64,000 nucleotides of DNA, from assembly GCA_012719855.1 (NCBI GenBank), contig JAAXZN010000004.1, forward strand, positions 1 to 64,000, given 5' to 3'. Numbering within the stretch: position 1 is the stretch's first letter; each line of letters starts with the position of its first letter. The stretch comes from Serratia liquefaciens. GTDB lineage: Bacteria > Pseudomonadota > Gammaproteobacteria > Enterobacterales > Enterobacteriaceae. Positions 54,233 to 64,000 of the stretch are shown here, piece after piece. Position numbers and translations under genes: made by a program. The notes below the pieces were generated by a model that worked only from the letters and a program-made list of their open reading frames with translations, had not been told where the DNA came from and did no database searches.

Positions 54233-54771
54233 GTGGATTGACGATTTTCAGCGATAAAGAGCCGCAGCAGCCGCTATGGCAAAGCCGTGACGCTGAAGCT
54301 ATTCAGCAGCAACTGGCACAAATCGGCGTGCGTTTTGAACGCTGGCAGGCCGATCGTGAACTGGGCGACAACCCGGAGCCGGCGGCGGTGATTGCCGCCT
54401 ACCAGCATGAAATTGACCGTCTGGTGGCGGAAAAAGGCTACCAGAGTTGGGATGTGATCAGCATGCGTCCGGACAACGCCCAGCGCGAAGTGCTGCGCGA
54501 GAAGTTTCTTTCCGAACACACCCATGGTGAAGATGAAGTGCGGTTCTTTGTCGAAGGCGCGGGGCTGTTTTGTCTGCATCTGAACGGCAAGATCTACCAG
54601 ATCCTGTGCGAGAAGAACGATCTGATTTCCGTGCCGGCAGACACTCGCCATTGGTTTGACATGGGATCGGCGCCGAATTTCACGGCGATCCGCGTGTTCG
54701 ATAACCCGGAAGGCTGGGTGGCGCATTTCACCGGCGATAAAATCGCCGATGCTTATCCGCGTCTCAACTGA
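54229..54771 (+). CDS. mtnD: MtnD, acireductone dioxygenase
   Basis: A 180-residue cupin with metal ligands His97, His99, Glu103 and His141 ([15 protein letters not shown]). Iron form yields KMTB and formate; the nickel form makes an off-pathway product with CO (known). Last gene of mtnBCD, convergent with mtnA. Confidence 0.95.
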   Translation: MSGLTIFSDKEPQQPLWQSRDAEAIQQQLAQIGVRFERWQADRELGDNPEPAAVIAAYQHEIDRLVAEKGYQSWDVISMRPDNAQREVLREKFLSEHTHGEDEVRFFVEGAGLFCLHLNGKIYQILCEKNDLISVPADTRHWFDMGSAPNFTAIRVFDNPEGWVAHFTGDKIADAYPRLN

Positions 54772-54777
54772 TACTGC

Positions 54778-54800
54778 GCGGGCGTTAGCCTAACGCCCGC
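54778..54800. terminator. shared hairpin at the ends of mtnD and mtnA
   Basis: GCGGGCGTTA (54778-54787) pairs with TAACGCCCGC (54791-54800) with a 3-nt gap. It covers the mtnA stop codon, so it may end both convergent transcripts. Confidence 0.55.
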
Positions 54801-55813
54801 TGGAAAATCCCATCATTGACCTGCTGTGGCGAAATCACGCCGCTGTCAAATACCCAACCGCTGATAAGCTTCGCCGGCGTGACGTCAAACGCCGGGTTGT
54901 AAACTGGCGCACCGGTTGGTGCCCATTGGCATGAGCCAAAACTGCCCGACACGCCGGTCACCTCAGTTGCGGCGCGCTGCTCGATAGGGATGGCTGCGCC
55001 GCTCGGACAGTGGGGATCGTGCGTTGTATGCGGGGCGGCGACGTAGAATGGGATGTTGTGGTAATGCGCCAGGACCGCCAGGCTGTAAGTGCCAATTTTA
55101 TTGGCGACGTCACCGTTGGCGGCGATGCGATCGGCACCCACCCAGACGGCGTCGACCTGGCCCTGCGCCATCAGGCTGGCGGCCATGGCGTCGCAAATCA
55201 ACCGATAAGGAATACCCAACTCGCCCAGCTCCCAGGCGGTCAAACGGCCCCCCTGCAGCAACGGTCGGGTTTCATCCACCCACACCTGTTGCACTTTTCC
55301 CTGCTGATGGGCGCGCAACAGCACGCCGATGGCGGTACCGATGCCGGCGGTGGCTAACCCACCGGTGTTGCAATGGGTCAACAGACGGCTGCCGGGCTTG
55401 ACCAGCTCGGCCCCGTGGTCGGCAATGCGATCGCACAATTTGCGGTCTTCTTCCACTAACCGCAAGGCTTCTTCCACCATCGCCGGCACCCAGTGCGGTT
55501 GTGCCAGCGCCAGCTTCATACGGTCCAGATTGTTCATCAGATTGACCGCCGTCGGCCTTGAAGCACGCAGAGTGATCAGCGCTTGCTCAAGCTGTTCACG
55601 CGGCAACCCACGTTCTGCCAACAGGGCCAACAGCAGGCTGGCGGACAGGCCGATCAGCGGGGCGCCCCGCACCCGCAAGCTGTGAATATGCTCAACCAGC
55701 TCCTCTACGCTGTCGCAGGTTCGCCACTGTTTTTCCTGCGGCAAAGCCTGCTGATCGAGGATCCAAAGTCGGTTGTCACTCAGGGTCAAACTGGTGGTGT
55801 TAAGCGCTTGCAT
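54785..55813 (-). CDS. mtnA: MtnA, methylthioribose-1-phosphate isomerase
   Basis: A 342-residue eIF2B-alpha-like isomerase. [12 protein letters not shown] (catalytic Cys), [17 protein letters not shown] and SLRVRGAP are signature regions. It isomerises methylthioribose-1-phosphate to the ribulose form used by MtnB. Divergent from mtnK across MetJ boxes. Confidence 0.95.
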   Translation of the reverse strand: MQALNTTSLTLSDNRLWILDQQALPQEKQWRTCDSVEELVEHIHSLRVRGAPLIGLSASLLLALLAERGLPREQLEQALITLRASRPTAVNLMNNLDRMKLALAQPHWVPAMVEEALRLVEEDRKLCDRIADHGAELVKPGSRLLTHCNTGGLATAGIGTAIGVLLRAHQQGKVQQVWVDETRPLLQGGRLTAWELGELGIPYRLICDAMAASLMAQGQVDAVWVGADRIAANGDVANKIGTYSLAVLAHYHNIPFYVAAPHTTHDPHCPSGAAIPIEQRAATEVTGVSGSFGSCQWAPTGAPVYNPAFDVTPAKLISGWVFDSGVISPQQVNDGIFQRALG

Positions 55814-55877
55814 CGGCGGTTAATTCCTTGTTGCGTAGTTATTGCATCTGGAAAGCTATTCTGCCAACATGACTTCC

Positions 55878-55909
55878 AGATGTATAGACGTCCAAATGCT
55901 TTTACGTCT
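55878..55909. promoter_or_regulatory. MetJ box array between mtnA and mtnK
   Basis: Four tandem 8-mers: AGATGTAT (55878-55885), AGACGTCC (55886-55893), AAATGCTT (55894-55901) and TTACGTCT (55902-55909). Two of them match AGACGTCT at 7 and 6 positions. This is a stronger array than the one at mtnB and should make mtnA and mtnK MetJ-repressed. Confidence 0.78.
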
Positions 55910-55957
55910 AAAAAATAATAATCGTTGTGTCAGAGAGACAGGAAAGAGGGGTTGGGA

Positions 55958-57157
55958 ATGTCGCATTATCGTACGTTTACTGCTGCCGATGCCGTTGAGT
56001 ATGCCCGCCAATACGGGCAGTTAGCCGATCCGCAGGCGCTGGTGAGCGCTGATGAGATTGGTGACGGCAATCTGAACCTGGTGTTCAAGATCCGCGATCG
56101 CGACGGCGTGAGCAGGGTGATCGTTAAACAGGCGCTGCCGTACGTACGCTGCGTGGGCGAATCCTGGCCACTGACCCTGGATCGGGCGCGAATCGAAGCG
56201 GAAACCCTGTTGATCCACGGCGGTTTTTGCCCAAGGCATACGGTAAAAGTATTGCATCACGATCCCGAGCTGGCGGTGATGGTGCAGGAAGATCTTTCCG
56301 ACCACCACATCTGGCGCAGTGAATTGCTCAAGGGCCACTATTACCCTCTGGCGGCCGGGCAACTGGCAGAATATTTGGCGCAGACCCTGTTTCATACCTC
56401 CGACTTTTATCAGACGGCACAGGCGAAAAAAGCCGAAGTCAGCCGCTTCACCAACCCAGAACTGTGCCAGATCACCGAAGATCTTTTCTTTACCGATCCC
56501 TATATCGATCATGAGCGTAATCAGTTTGATCCTGCGCTGTTGCCCCAGGTGCTAGAGCTGCGTGACGATTCAGCGTTGAAGCTGGCGGTGGCAGGACTGA
56601 AACACCGCTTTTTGAGCAAGGCGGAAGCGTTGCTGCACGGCGACATCCACAGCGGCTCAATTTTTGTTGCGGAAGGCAAGTTGAAGGCGATAGACGCCGA
56701 GTTTGGTTTCTATGGCCCGATCGGGTTTGACGTCGGCAGCGCCTTGGGCAATCTGTTGCTGAACTACTGCGGCCTGCCGGGGCTGTTAGGGCCGCGTGAC
56801 GCCGCTGCCGGGCGAGAACAACGCCTGCAGGATGTGCGCGAACTCTGGCTGATTTTTGCCGATCGCTTCCTGGCGCTGTGTCACCAATACACTCGTGAGC
56901 CGGCGCTGGCGGTGCCGGGTTACGCCGAGCAGTTCCTGCAGCAGGTGTGGGCGGATGCAGTAGGTTACTGTGGCAGCGAACTGATTCGCCGCACTATTGG
57001 TCTGGCACACGTTGCCGATCTGGACAGTATTAGTGATGCCGATATGCGAGCAGAATGCCAGCGCCACGCATTGAGTCTGGGCCGCGCGTTGATCGTTAAT
57101 GCGTCGCAGATCGAACATATCGATGCGCTGCTGGCGCGGATCCGCCAAAACGGCTAG
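55958..57157 (+). CDS. mtnK: MtnK, methylthioribose kinase
   Basis: A 399-residue choline-kinase-like protein kinase fold. [11 protein letters not shown] near residue 34, [13 protein letters not shown] (catalytic loop) and [16 protein letters not shown] are typical. It phosphorylates 5-methylthioribose with ATP. The ATG at 55958 follows GGAAAGAGGGG; the ATG-like start at 55925 is not needed. Confidence 0.94.
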   Translation: MSHYRTFTAADAVEYARQYGQLADPQALVSADEIGDGNLNLVFKIRDRDGVSRVIVKQALPYVRCVGESWPLTLDRARIEAETLLIHGGFCPRHTVKVLHHDPELAVMVQEDLSDHHIWRSELLKGHYYPLAAGQLAEYLAQTLFHTSDFYQTAQAKKAEVSRFTNPELCQITEDLFFTDPYIDHERNQFDPALLPQVLELRDDSALKLAVAGLKHRFLSKAEALLHGDIHSGSIFVAEGKLKAIDAEFGFYGPIGFDVGSALGNLLLNYCGLPGLLGPRDAAAGREQRLQDVRELWLIFADRFLALCHQYTREPALAVPGYAEQFLQQVWADAVGYCGSELIRRTIGLAHVADLDSISDADMRAECQRHALSLGRALIVNASQIEHIDALLARIRQNG

Positions 57158-57241
57158 TAGCTTGACGGATACGGGAGGAAGGGTGCTCATGGATCTGTCT
57201 TAACAACCAACAGGCGGGGCAAGCCCCGCCGTTGGGTTGCC

Positions 57242-57394
57242 TTACCGTTCGGGTTCGTAAGCCAAAATGGCTGCAACCTCCGTGTCCCCCAGTTTGATGC
57301 GCAATTCACACAGTGAACCCCGAGTGATCCACATCAACGCGATAAGCGTTATGCAGATAATCATCAGCCTAAGAACGACCCGTTCCTGCTGCAT
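57242..57394 (-). CDS. Hok-family type I toxin
   Basis: A 50-residue protein translated from ATG 57394 to TAA 57242. The membrane segment LMIICITLIALMWITR (residues 10-25) is followed by the Hok hallmarks SLCELRIKLGDTEVAAILAYE (part). Hok/Gef proteins insert in the inner membrane and collapse the membrane potential. AAGGAGG lies seven bases before the ATG. It is shorter than 60 residues, which is why ORF callers miss it. The antisense RNA gene sits directly upstream. Confidence 0.87.
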   Translation of the reverse strand: MQQERVVLRLMIICITLIALMWITRGSLCELRIKLGDTEVAAILAYEPER

Positions 57395-57411
57395 TTTTGA
57401 CCTCCTTATCC

Positions 57412-57507
57412 TTGCCTTCCGGCGGGTAAGAGGCTAACCTGACGTTGTTGAGACGTTCAGAGTGGCCTCGGGTTGGTGTATCGACTCGGGGCCTTTCTCT
57501 TTCTATC
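57412..57507 (+). ncRNA. Sok-like antisense RNA with its promoter
   Basis: On the strand opposite hok, TTGCCT (57412-57417) and TAACCT (57435-57440) are 17 bp apart, predicting a start near 57447. The RNA would end after a stem GGCCTCGGGT / ACTCGGGGCC (57464-57493, with two G-U pairs) and the tail TTTCTCTTTCT. The GCCTCG...GGGGC(T) core and pyrimidine tail closely resemble plasmid R1 Sok. It would block hok mRNA translation. RNA ends are estimated. Confidence 0.7.
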
Positions 57508-57632
57508 CTCGACTAAACTGAAGCTCCGGACAAAAAGATCCAGAGCACCCACCGGCAGTCTATCCGATAATCCCCAAGGTTAAATTAGCCGTTCTGTTAA
57601 CGTTGCGAACGGCTGCGCATTTCTCAGTGGAA

Positions 57633-57660
57633 ATAAAAAAGGGGCGATGATTATCGCCCC
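57633..57660 (-). terminator. terminator of fadE
   Basis: GGGGCGATGA-TTATCGCCCC (57641-57660) forms a stem, and the minus-strand downstream side is a run of six T (57635-57640). It is 23 bases past the fadE stop. Confidence 0.85.
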
Positions 57661-57682
57661 TGGGTGAATGTGTTTATTGCAG

Positions 57683-60139
57683 TCAAGCGGCTTCGGTGTG
57701 CTTCTGGCGCTTATCCTGCTTTAGCAACTTTTCCGGCTTACTGGCCGCCAGCGCATCCGGCTCGAAATCATCCACGTTGATCGAACGCAGACGGCTCTCT
57801 TCGGCTTTCACCAGGATCTTCGCTTCATCGGCGCTGATTTTGCCTTCTTCCAGCGCCCGCTGTGCCAAACGATCCAGTCGGGTGAATGGCAGGTTTTTAC
57901 CACTCTCCTTGCAAAGACGCAGGTGAATGGGCTCAGCGGCAATCACGTCCGCCAATGCGGCTTCCAGCAGGCCGACCGGGTTATGCTCGCTCGGCGTCAG
58001 ATACTGACCGCGCCCCAGACGGCTGCGGGTGGCAGACGGCTGTTGGAGGATCTTGGCCAATTGGTGATCCAGACGGTCAGAAGGTGCAGTATGCACGCGG
58101 CCGAACGGGAAGATCACGAAGCGCATCGCACCGGCGATAAAGCGGTTCGGGAAGTTGCGCAGCAGATCGTCCAACGCTTGTTCCGCCTGGTGCAGACTGT
58201 CCTGCACGCCCCAGTGAACCAGCGGTAAATCTTCTTTCTGGCGGCCTTCGTCTTCAAAACGCTTCAGCGTAGCGGAAGCCAGGTACATTTGGCTGAGAAT
58301 ATCCCCCAGACGCGCCGAGATACGCTCGCGGCGCTTCAGGCTGCCGCCCAGCACCCCCATGGAAACGTCCGACAGCAGCGCCAGGTTAGCGCTCAGGCGG
58401 TTCAGCTGCTGATAATAACGGCGAGTCGCGTCTTTGGTTGGTGTGCCACTGGTGCGGCCGTTGGTCAGGCCCAGCCAGAAGCTGCGCACCTTGTTGCTGC
58501 CCACGTGGCCCAGATGGCCGAACAGCGATTTATCGAAGGCATTCAGGTCGTTATTTTGCGCTGCCGCCATTTCATCCAGTACATAAGGATGGCAACGGAT
58601 AGCGCCCTGACCGAAGATCATCATGGTGCGGGTCAGGATATTCGCGCCTTCCACCGTAATGGCGATAGGCGCACCCTGATAGGCGCGGGCCAGGAAGTTG
58701 GATTTGCCCAGCATGATGCCTTTACCGCCGGCAATATCCATTGCATCGATGATTGCCTGCTGGCCTCTGTGGGTACAGTGGTATTTCACGATGGCCGACA
58801 GCACCGCCGGTTTCTCGCCCAGCATCAGGCCGCTGGTGATAAGCGTAGCCGCGGCATCCATCACATAGGTGTTACCGGCGATACGTGCCAGTGGCTCTTC
58901 GATGCCTTCCATCTTGCCGATCGAGATTTTGAACTGACGGCGGATATGGGCGTAAGCGCCAATGCCCAACGCCATGGATTTCACGCTACCGGTGGAGTTG
59001 GAAGGCAGGGTGATGCCGCGGCCTACCGACAGGCATTCAACCAGCATACGCCAGCCCTGACCGGCCATTTTTGGTCCGCCAATGATGTAATCGATAGGCA
59101 CGAAGACGTCGTTGCCGCGGGTAGGGCCGTTTTGGAACGGCACGTTCAGCGGGAAGTGACGGTTACCGATTTCAACGCCTGGAGTGCTGGTTGGGATCAG
59201 CGCACAGGTGATGCCCGGCGATTCATTGTTGCCCAGCAGGTGGTTCGGGTCATAAAGTTTGAATGCCAGGCCCAGCACGGTCGCCACTGGTGCCAGCGTG
59301 ATGTAGCGCTTGTTCCAGGTCAGGCGCATGCCCAACACCTGTTCGCCTTGCCACTCACCCATGCAGACGGTACCGACGTCCGGAATAGCGCCGGCATCGG
59401 AACCCGCTTCCGGGCTGGTCAGGGCGAAGCAAGGGATCTCGTCGCCGCGCGCCAGGCCCGGCAGATAATGATTTTTCTGCTCGTCAGTCCCGTAATGCTG
59501 CAGCAGTTCGCCCGGGCCGAGGGAGTTCGGTACGCCGACGGTGATAGCCAGGATGCCGGAAACGCCAGCCAGTTTTTGCAGCACTCGCGCCTGAGCATAA
59601 GGAGAGAAGTCCAGGCCGCCGTACTCTTTCTTGATGATCATCGCGAAGAAGCGGTGTTCTTTCAGGTATGCCCACAGTTCCGGCGGCAAATCGGCCAGTT
59701 CGTGGGTGATCTGGAAGTCGTTGGCCATGCGGCAAGCTTCTTCCACCGGGCCGTCAATAAACGCCTGCTCTTCGGCGGTCAGCTGCGGTTTCGGGTAATT
59801 ATGCAGCTTGTTCCAGTCCGGCGTCCCGCGGAACAGATCGCCTTCCCACCAGGTGGTACCGGCTTCGATCGCTTCCTTTTCGGTGGTGGACATAGGGGGC
59901 ATTACCTTGCGGAACGCACGCAGCGCCGGTGCAGACAGCATCGAACGGCGCAGTGACGTGATGTTCAGCGGCAGCAGGATAATCGCCAGCGGCAGCAGCA
60001 TCCAGAAGGTCCAAAGACCTATGGCGCCCATGGCAGCGGTGTATGCCAGAAGGATAAGGCTACTGAGGGTGAGGTTCACTCGGTGATAGAACACCACACC
60101 AATGAGTGCCAGTAAAACAACAATACTAAGAACCATCAT
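57683..60139 (-). CDS. fadE: FadE, acyl-CoA dehydrogenase
   Basis: An 818-residue membrane-linked acyl-CoA dehydrogenase, matching E. coli FadE over its length. Two N-terminal hydrophobic segments (about 2-17 and 22-55) precede the dehydrogenase core with [17 protein letters not shown]. It catalyses the first oxidation of fatty acid beta-oxidation. The ATG at 60139 follows TTGGAG and fits the E. coli MMILSI start; a TTG at 60151 gives 4 extra residues. A FadR site lies just upstream. Confidence 0.95.
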   Translation of the reverse strand: MMVLSIVVLLALIGVVFYHRVNLTLSSLILLAYTAAMGAIGLWTFWMLLPLAIILLPLNITSLRRSMLSAPALRAFRKVMPPMSTTEKEAIEAGTTWWEGDLFRGTPDWNKLHNYPKPQLTAEEQAFIDGPVEEACRMANDFQITHELADLPPELWAYLKEHRFFAMIIKKEYGGLDFSPYAQARVLQKLAGVSGILAITVGVPNSLGPGELLQHYGTDEQKNHYLPGLARGDEIPCFALTSPEAGSDAGAIPDVGTVCMGEWQGEQVLGMRLTWNKRYITLAPVATVLGLAFKLYDPNHLLGNNESPGITCALIPTSTPGVEIGNRHFPLNVPFQNGPTRGNDVFVPIDYIIGGPKMAGQGWRMLVECLSVGRGITLPSNSTGSVKSMALGIGAYAHIRRQFKISIGKMEGIEEPLARIAGNTYVMDAAATLITSGLMLGEKPAVLSAIVKYHCTHRGQQAIIDAMDIAGGKGIMLGKSNFLARAYQGAPIAITVEGANILTRTMMIFGQGAIRCHPYVLDEMAAAQNNDLNAFDKSLFGHLGHVGSNKVRSFWLGLTNGRTSGTPTKDATRRYYQQLNRLSANLALLSDVSMGVLGGSLKRRERISARLGDILSQMYLASATLKRFEDEGRQKEDLPLVHWGVQDSLHQAEQALDDLLRNFPNRFIAGAMRFVIFPFGRVHTAPSDRLDHQLAKILQQPSATRSRLGRGQYLTPSEHNPVGLLEAALADVIAAEPIHLRLCKESGKNLPFTRLDRLAQRALEEGKISADEAKILVKAEESRLRSINVDDFEPDALAASKPEKLLKQDKRQKHTEAA

Positions 60140-60157
60140 AAGAAGCTCCAAAGTGGC

Positions 60158-60174
60158 AAGAGGTCTGACCTGTT
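60158..60174. promoter_or_regulatory. FadR operator of fadE
   Basis: AAGAGGTCTGACCTGTT fits the FadR consensus AACTGGTCNGACMTGTT closely, including the central GGTCNGACC dyad. It lies 19 bases before the fadE start codon, so FadR would repress fadE in the absence of long-chain acyl-CoA. Confidence 0.85.
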
Positions 60175-60384
60175 GTGTGTATGTAATAGGTTTTAGTACA
60201 AGCCCATATTTTTATCAATGCATTTACAGTTTAATTACAACTTAAGTCACAATCTGACCGCATCAATCATCAAAAACCTCAGCGGCACCTCAACGAAGGC
60301 GCTGTTTGACTCAGAGTGCTTCTCGGTTTTTCCCCGATCCGGTACACTGCGGGGCGGAAGATTGACGATAACAAGAGGTTCCTC

Positions 60385-60966
60385 ATGTACCACGACCTTA
60401 TTCGCAGTGAACTGAACGAAGCGGCCGATACCCTGGCGAAATTTATCAATGACGATACCAATATCGACGCCATTCAACGCGCGGCAGTGCTGCTGGCCGA
60501 CTCCTTCAAAGCCGGCGGGAAAGTCATTTCCTGCGGTAACGGTGGCTCCCACTGTGACGCCATGCACTTTGCCGAAGAGCTGACCGGCCGCTACCGTGAA
60601 AACCGTCCGGGTTATCCGGCGATTGCCATTTCCGATGTCAGCCACCTGTCTTGCGTCAGCAACGACTTCGGCTACGAGTATGTGTTTTCGCGCTATGTGG
60701 AAGCGGTAGGCCGCGAAGGCGACGTACTGCTGGGCATTTCCACCTCAGGTAATTCCGGCAATATCATTAAAGCTATTGAAGCGGCACGTGCCAAAGGGAT
60801 GAAAGTGATCACCCTGACCGGCAAAGACGGCGGCAAAATGGCCGGCTCCGCAGACGTGGAAATTCGCGTACCGCACTTCGGTTACGCCGACCGTATTCAG
60901 GAAATTCATATCAAAGCGATCCACATCTTGATTCAGCTGATCGAAAAAGAGATGGTTAAGGCTTAA
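60385..60966 (+). CDS. gmhA: GmhA, sedoheptulose-7-phosphate isomerase
   Basis: A 193-residue SIS-domain isomerase with [20 protein letters not shown] (part) and ISTSGNSGN. It makes D-glycero-D-manno-heptose 7-phosphate, the first heptose step for LPS core. The start at 60385 (AAGAGG before it) gives the family length; a frame to 60316 would add 23 residues. It is divergent from fadE, as in E. coli. Confidence 0.96.
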   Translation: MYHDLIRSELNEAADTLAKFINDDTNIDAIQRAAVLLADSFKAGGKVISCGNGGSHCDAMHFAEELTGRYRENRPGYPAIAISDVSHLSCVSNDFGYEYVFSRYVEAVGREGDVLLGISTSGNSGNIIKAIEAARAKGMKVITLTGKDGGKMAGSADVEIRVPHFGYADRIQEIHIKAIHILIQLIEKEMVKA

Positions 60967-60974
60967 CGGCTTTA

Positions 60975-60991
60975 GGGGGCGTACTGCCCCC
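60975..60991 (+). terminator. hairpin after gmhA
   Basis: GGGGGC pairs with GCCCCC across GTACT, nine bases after the gmhA stop. The tail lacks a T run, so it could end or merely structure the transcript before yafJ. Confidence 0.4.
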
Positions 60992-61063
60992 GCTAATATT
61001 GCATTGGGGGGCGGGTGCCGCGCTCCAATAGACGGCGTCAGGGTGGTTAAGGAGTGGCAAGCG

Positions 61064-61870
61064 ATGTGTGAACTGCTCGGGATGAGCGCAAACGTACCGA
61101 CCGATATTTGCTTTAGCTTTACCGGGCTGGTTCAGCGCGGTGGCCGTACCGGGCCACATAAAGATGGTTGGGGCATTACCTTCTATGAAGGGAACGGTTG
61201 CCGCACGTTTAAAGATCCCCAGCCGAGTTTCGACTCGCCGATTGCCCGTCTGGTGCAAGAATATCCGATTAAGTCCTGCGCGGTGGTGTCACATATCCGC
61301 CAGGCCAATCGCGGTGAAGTGGCGCTGGAAAATACCCACCCCTTTACCCGTGAACTGTGGGGCCGTAACTGGACCTATGCGCACAATGGCCAATTGAAAG
61401 GCTATCGCCAGTTGGAAACCGGCAACTTCCGCCCGGTCGGCCAGACTGACAGCGAATATGCTTTCTGCTGGTTGCTGCACCAGCTTTCCCTGAAGTACCC
61501 ACGGACTCCGAGCCGTTGGCCGCCAGTATTCCGCTATATCGCGCTGTTGGCAGATCAACTGCGCCAGAAAGGGGTCTTCAACATGCTGCTGTCGGACGGG
61601 CGCTTTGTGATGGCGTACTGTTCCACCAATTTGTATTGGATCACGCGTCGCGCGCCATTTGGCAAAGCTACGCTGCTCGATCAGGACGTGGAGATTGATT
61701 TCCAGCAGCAGACCACACCTAACGATGTGGTCACGGTGATTGCCACCCAACCGCTGACGGCGAATGAAACCTGGCACAAGATTGCACCAGGTGAATTCGC
61801 GTTATTTCACTTCGGTGAGCGGCTTGGCCTGAGCGAAGGGATTGGTGCTGACGGCGGGAGCCGTGGTTGA
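61064..61870 (+). CDS. yafJ: YafJ, class II glutamine amidotransferase-like protein
   Basis: A 268-residue Ntn hydrolase with the nucleophile Cys2 exposed after Met removal ([13 protein letters not shown]). Typical partners are SHIRQANRG and TYAHNGQL. The natural substrate is unknown. AAGGAG lies 10 bases before the ATG. It is longer than the E. coli protein; its last 23 codons overlap the convergent yafK gene. Confidence 0.9.
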   Translation: MCELLGMSANVPTDICFSFTGLVQRGGRTGPHKDGWGITFYEGNGCRTFKDPQPSFDSPIARLVQEYPIKSCAVVSHIRQANRGEVALENTHPFTRELWGRNWTYAHNGQLKGYRQLETGNFRPVGQTDSEYAFCWLLHQLSLKYPRTPSRWPPVFRYIALLADQLRQKGVFNMLLSDGRFVMAYCSTNLYWITRRAPFGKATLLDQDVEIDFQQQTTPNDVVTVIATQPLTANETWHKIAPGEFALFHFGERLGLSEGIGADGGSRG

Positions 61871-62572
61871 CGCATACTGCGTCATCTGGCTGCTGCTCAT
61901 CAACGGTTGGCCCAGCACGTACTGACCGTTGGATACCCCTACCATTGGCGGTTGATGGTTTTTGACGAAGTAGTCATAACCTGGCTTCAACTGGCGCCAA
62001 AAAGCGATGTAGTTAGACGAACTGTGGCGTTTGAGGTTCTGCTCGGTCATGCGGAACGGGTAGATACTGATATCAATCCGGCTCTGACCATAAGCGAACG
62101 CAGCTTCGACATAACGGTAAATCTCATCCATATAGGTGTTGGTCATGGCATAACAGCCAATTGATTTACATTCACCGTGGATCATCAGATAAGCGCCGGA
62201 ATACCCCTGTGATTTATCGTAATCATTAGGGAAGCCGATATTTATTGCCCGATAATACTTACTGTCGGGTTTTAGATGGCGCGAGTCGACGCTATAAAAG
62301 CCTTCCGGACTTTTAAAGTCACCTTCACGGCGTTTCGGGCCGAGACCGCCGGAGAAATTGCAGATGGGGAAAGAGTTCACCAGGCGGAATTCGTTGCCCA
62401 TTTTGGCATACAACTCCAGCGTGCGTTCCTCTTTGAATATCTGAATATAAACCGGTGAACCCACTAATTGCTGCTTAACGACCGGTGCCTCGGGAACCTG
62501 CTCGCTGGCGCTGCAGGCCGTGATCATCGGCATAGAAAAAAGCATCGCAAACAACAACGCGATTTTGCTCAT
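61802..62572 (-). CDS. dpaA: YafK/DpaA, L,D-transpeptidase-fold protein
   Basis: A 256-residue YkuD-domain protein with the active site His132 and Cys140 ([14 protein letters not shown]). The N-terminus is a signal sequence with a possible lipobox (MITAC, Cys20). E. coli YafK (DpaA) detaches Lpp from peptidoglycan rather than making crosslinks (known). C-terminal tail is Ser/Thr/Ala/Gln-rich. It overlaps yafJ by 69 bases at the 3' ends. Confidence 0.9.
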   Translation of the reverse strand: MSKIALLFAMLFSMPMITACSASEQVPEAPVVKQQLVGSPVYIQIFKEERTLELYAKMGNEFRLVNSFPICNFSGGLGPKRREGDFKSPEGFYSVDSRHLKPDSKYYRAINIGFPNDYDKSQGYSGAYLMIHGECKSIGCYAMTNTYMDEIYRYVEAAFAYGQSRIDISIYPFRMTEQNLKRHSSSNYIAFWRQLKPGYDYFVKNHQPPMVGVSNGQYVLGQPLMSSSQMTQYASTTAPAVSTNPFAQAKPLTEVK

Positions 62573-63149
62573 TATTATTCCTGCTTATATTTATCTGCTG
62601 GCTCAATGTAGACATGGCCAACATGCCACTGATTATTGTTTTACGGTGTTAAAACTCCGTCAGATTACCAGCGTGTTCTTTTTTAGCAATATGCGATGTG
62701 TATAAAAAAACTACAAACTTCGATAAAAGTGAATCGACAGGCAGATTTTAACGATTGGTGGTGTAAAACAGCGGAAATTTAATTGCGTTTGCTTGACTCA
62801 GGTCACTGCCCAGCGCAGAAAAATGTTGTGAAAAATGTTAATATCCCGGCTCGAATTAATCTGCTGTTACGTCCGCAGAATGAGGTGTTGAGCTTATCTC
62901 TCGGGGTATTGAATTGCCCCCGCGGCAACAAAGTTTTAACAGCGTTTTAGCACGCAAAAAATGGATCCAGGAGTTAATCAACGGAATGTTCGCGACCCCA
63001 TTTTGTCAGTGCGAAAGATTTCATGTTGAGCGTGATGCCGTTGCGCTTAACCCAGAGGCTGCAGATGCAGTCTCATCATCCAGGCATCGTCAGCACCAGC
63101 CTCTGGGGCCGGTAAGACGTGTGAAACTAACCAACATCGTATAAATCTT
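62573..63149 (+). other. 577-bp leader region between yafK and nqrA
   Basis: No convincing gene. It must hold the yafK promoter and the nqr promoter and leader. A strong inverted repeat is present: CCCAGAGGCTG (63051-63061) pairs exactly with CAGCCTCTGGG (63097-63107), 35 bases apart, ending 43 bases before nqrA. Possible small frames between 62914 and 63144 have no credible ribosome site or known homologue. Confidence 0.5.
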
Positions 63150-64000
63150 ATGATTAAAATCAGAAAAGGGTTAGATCTGCCCATTGCCGGAACACCGGTT
63201 CAGGCAATTCATGACGGCCCAATCATTCAGCATGTCGCCCTGCTTGGGGAAGAATACGTCGGAATGCGCCCGTCAATGCTGGTGCAGGAAGGCGATAGCG
63301 TTAAGAAAGGTCAGGCGCTGTTCGAAGATAAAAAGACCCCTGGGGTATTCTTCACTGCGCCAGCCAGCGGCCGTATCGTAGCCATCAACCGTGGTGAACG
63401 GCGCGTCTTGCAGTCGGTGGTGATCGCTATCGAAAATGGCGGTGACGAACAGCTGGAGTTTGCCCATTACCCGATGGCGGAACTGGCCATGTTGCCGCGC
63501 GAGCAGGTCGAAAGCGAACTGATCGCCAGCGGCCTGTGGACCGCGCTGCGCACCCGTCCTTTCAGCAAAACCCCGGCACCGGGGACAACGCCGCGTGCCA
63601 TCTTTGTTACCGCCATGGACAGCCAGCCGCTGGCTGCCGATCCGTTGGTGATCATTACCGAACAACTGGCGGCCTTCAACGCCGGGTTGTCGGTATTGGC
63701 ACGCTTGACCGACGGTAAAGTCCACGTCTGTCACGCACCAGGTGCGAACCTGGGCAAGCAGCCGGATGCACAGGTAACCTATAACGAGTTCGTCGGCCCG
63801 CATCCTGCCGGGTTGGTGGGCACCCACATCCACTTCCTCGAACCGGTCAGTTTGAAAAAAACCGTCTGGCATATCGGTTATCAGGACGTGATCGCTATAG
63901 GGACGTTGTTCACTACCGGCAAGCTCGATACCGATCGGGTGGTGGCGCTGGCCGGCCCACAGGTGGAACAGCCGCAGCTGCTGCGTACCCGCCTGGGCGC
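63150..64000 (+). CDS. nqrA: NqrA, Na+-translocating NADH:quinone reductase subunit A (partial)
   Basis: The N-terminal 283 residues are present; the gene runs off the window. [30 protein letters not shown] and [24 protein letters not shown] match NqrA. The subunit is part of the six-subunit sodium-pumping complex at the inner membrane and contains the quinone site. The rest of nqrBCDEF should follow (inference). No strong ribosome site precedes the ATG. Confidence 0.95.
   Translation, partial: MIKIRKGLDLPIAGTPVQAIHDGPIIQHVALLGEEYVGMRPSMLVQEGDSVKKGQALFEDKKTPGVFFTAPASGRIVAINRGERRVLQSVVIAIENGGDEQLEFAHYPMAELAMLPREQVESELIASGLWTALRTRPFSKTPAPGTTPRAIFVTAMDSQPLAADPLVIITEQLAAFNAGLSVLARLTDGKVHVCHAPGANLGKQPDAQVTYNEFVGPHPAGLVGTHIHFLEPVSLKKTVWHIGYQDVIAIGTLFTTGKLDTDRVVALAGPQVEQPQLLRTRLG

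Noticed and set aside
58289-59956. A 555-codon antisense frame in fadE
   Set aside because: fadE is highly similar to the E. coli protein over its full length; the antisense product is His/Arg/Gln-rich without recognisable domains.
62914-63144. A 76-codon open frame ending just before nqrA
   Set aside because: It begins at a TTG with no ribosome site, has no recognisable protein features and spans the strong inverted repeat of the nqrA leader. A downstream ATG near 62986 is also poorly placed from its AGGAG.

Overview
The window looks like a chromosomal segment of an enteric gammaproteobacterium, most likely Serratia or a close relative. That is inferred from the core backbone, which follows the E. 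coli order rrn-linked tRNA-Asp / dkgB / yafC / yafD / mltD / gloB / yafS / rnhA / dnaQ / tRNA-Asp and later yafV / fadE / gmhA / yafJ / yafK, ending in the start of nqrA. No strain-level claim is possible from sequence alone. No phage genes, insertion sequences or CRISPR arrays were seen.

Layout. 1-134: end of a probable rRNA-operon spacer, then tRNA-Asp. 323-712: a small unknown lipoprotein. About 1.0-14.5 kb: a 16-gene operon for an aryl polyene (APE) pigment (apeC to apeR order), inserted between tRNA-Asp and dkgB. 14.7-23.3 kb: housekeeping genes dkgB to dnaQ, with an extra MFS exporter beside yafC, closed by a second identical tRNA-Asp. 23.3-27.4 kb: allantoin uptake and conversion to allantoate (hpxC, hpxS, hpxA, hpxB). 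27.5-37.7 kb: a complete aerobactin locus (iucABCD-iutA) with a divergent shiF-like exporter and a ferric-siderophore reductase. 37.7-38.3 kb: a ParDE-type toxin-antitoxin pair. 38.4-50.8 kb: allantoate, oxalurate and urate-derived purine catabolism (hpxWXYZ, hpxU, an ABC importer, hpxJ, hpxK, an OHCU decarboxylase, an HIU hydrolase and an NCS2 permease). 50.8-57.2 kb: methionine salvage (yafV, mtnE, mtnB, mtnC, mtnD, mtnA, mtnK). 57.2-57.5 kb: a small Hok/Sok type I toxin-antitoxin locus, too short for ordinary ORF calling. 57.7-64 kb: fadE, gmhA, yafJ, yafK and the 5' part of nqrA.

How the genes work together. The purine genes cover uptake of a purine or urate (NCS2), HIU hydrolysis, OHCU decarboxylation, allantoin racemisation, allantoinase, allantoate hydrolysis, ureidoglycine transamination and oxalurate/oxamate breakdown. 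The urate-oxidising enzyme and xanthine dehydrogenase are not in the window. Nitrogen control is visible in the DNA: two NtrC-type dyads and a near-perfect sigma-54 promoter precede the ABC-hpxJK operon, and a second sigma-54-like promoter precedes hpxW. Twin TTGTATAC palindromes separate hpxC from hpxS. Other readable controls are a Fur box between iucA and shiF, MetJ box arrays in front of mtnB/mtnE and mtnK/mtnA, and a FadR operator at fadE. The accessory blocks (APE pigment, aerobactin, toxin-antitoxin) sit at junctions of the conserved backbone.
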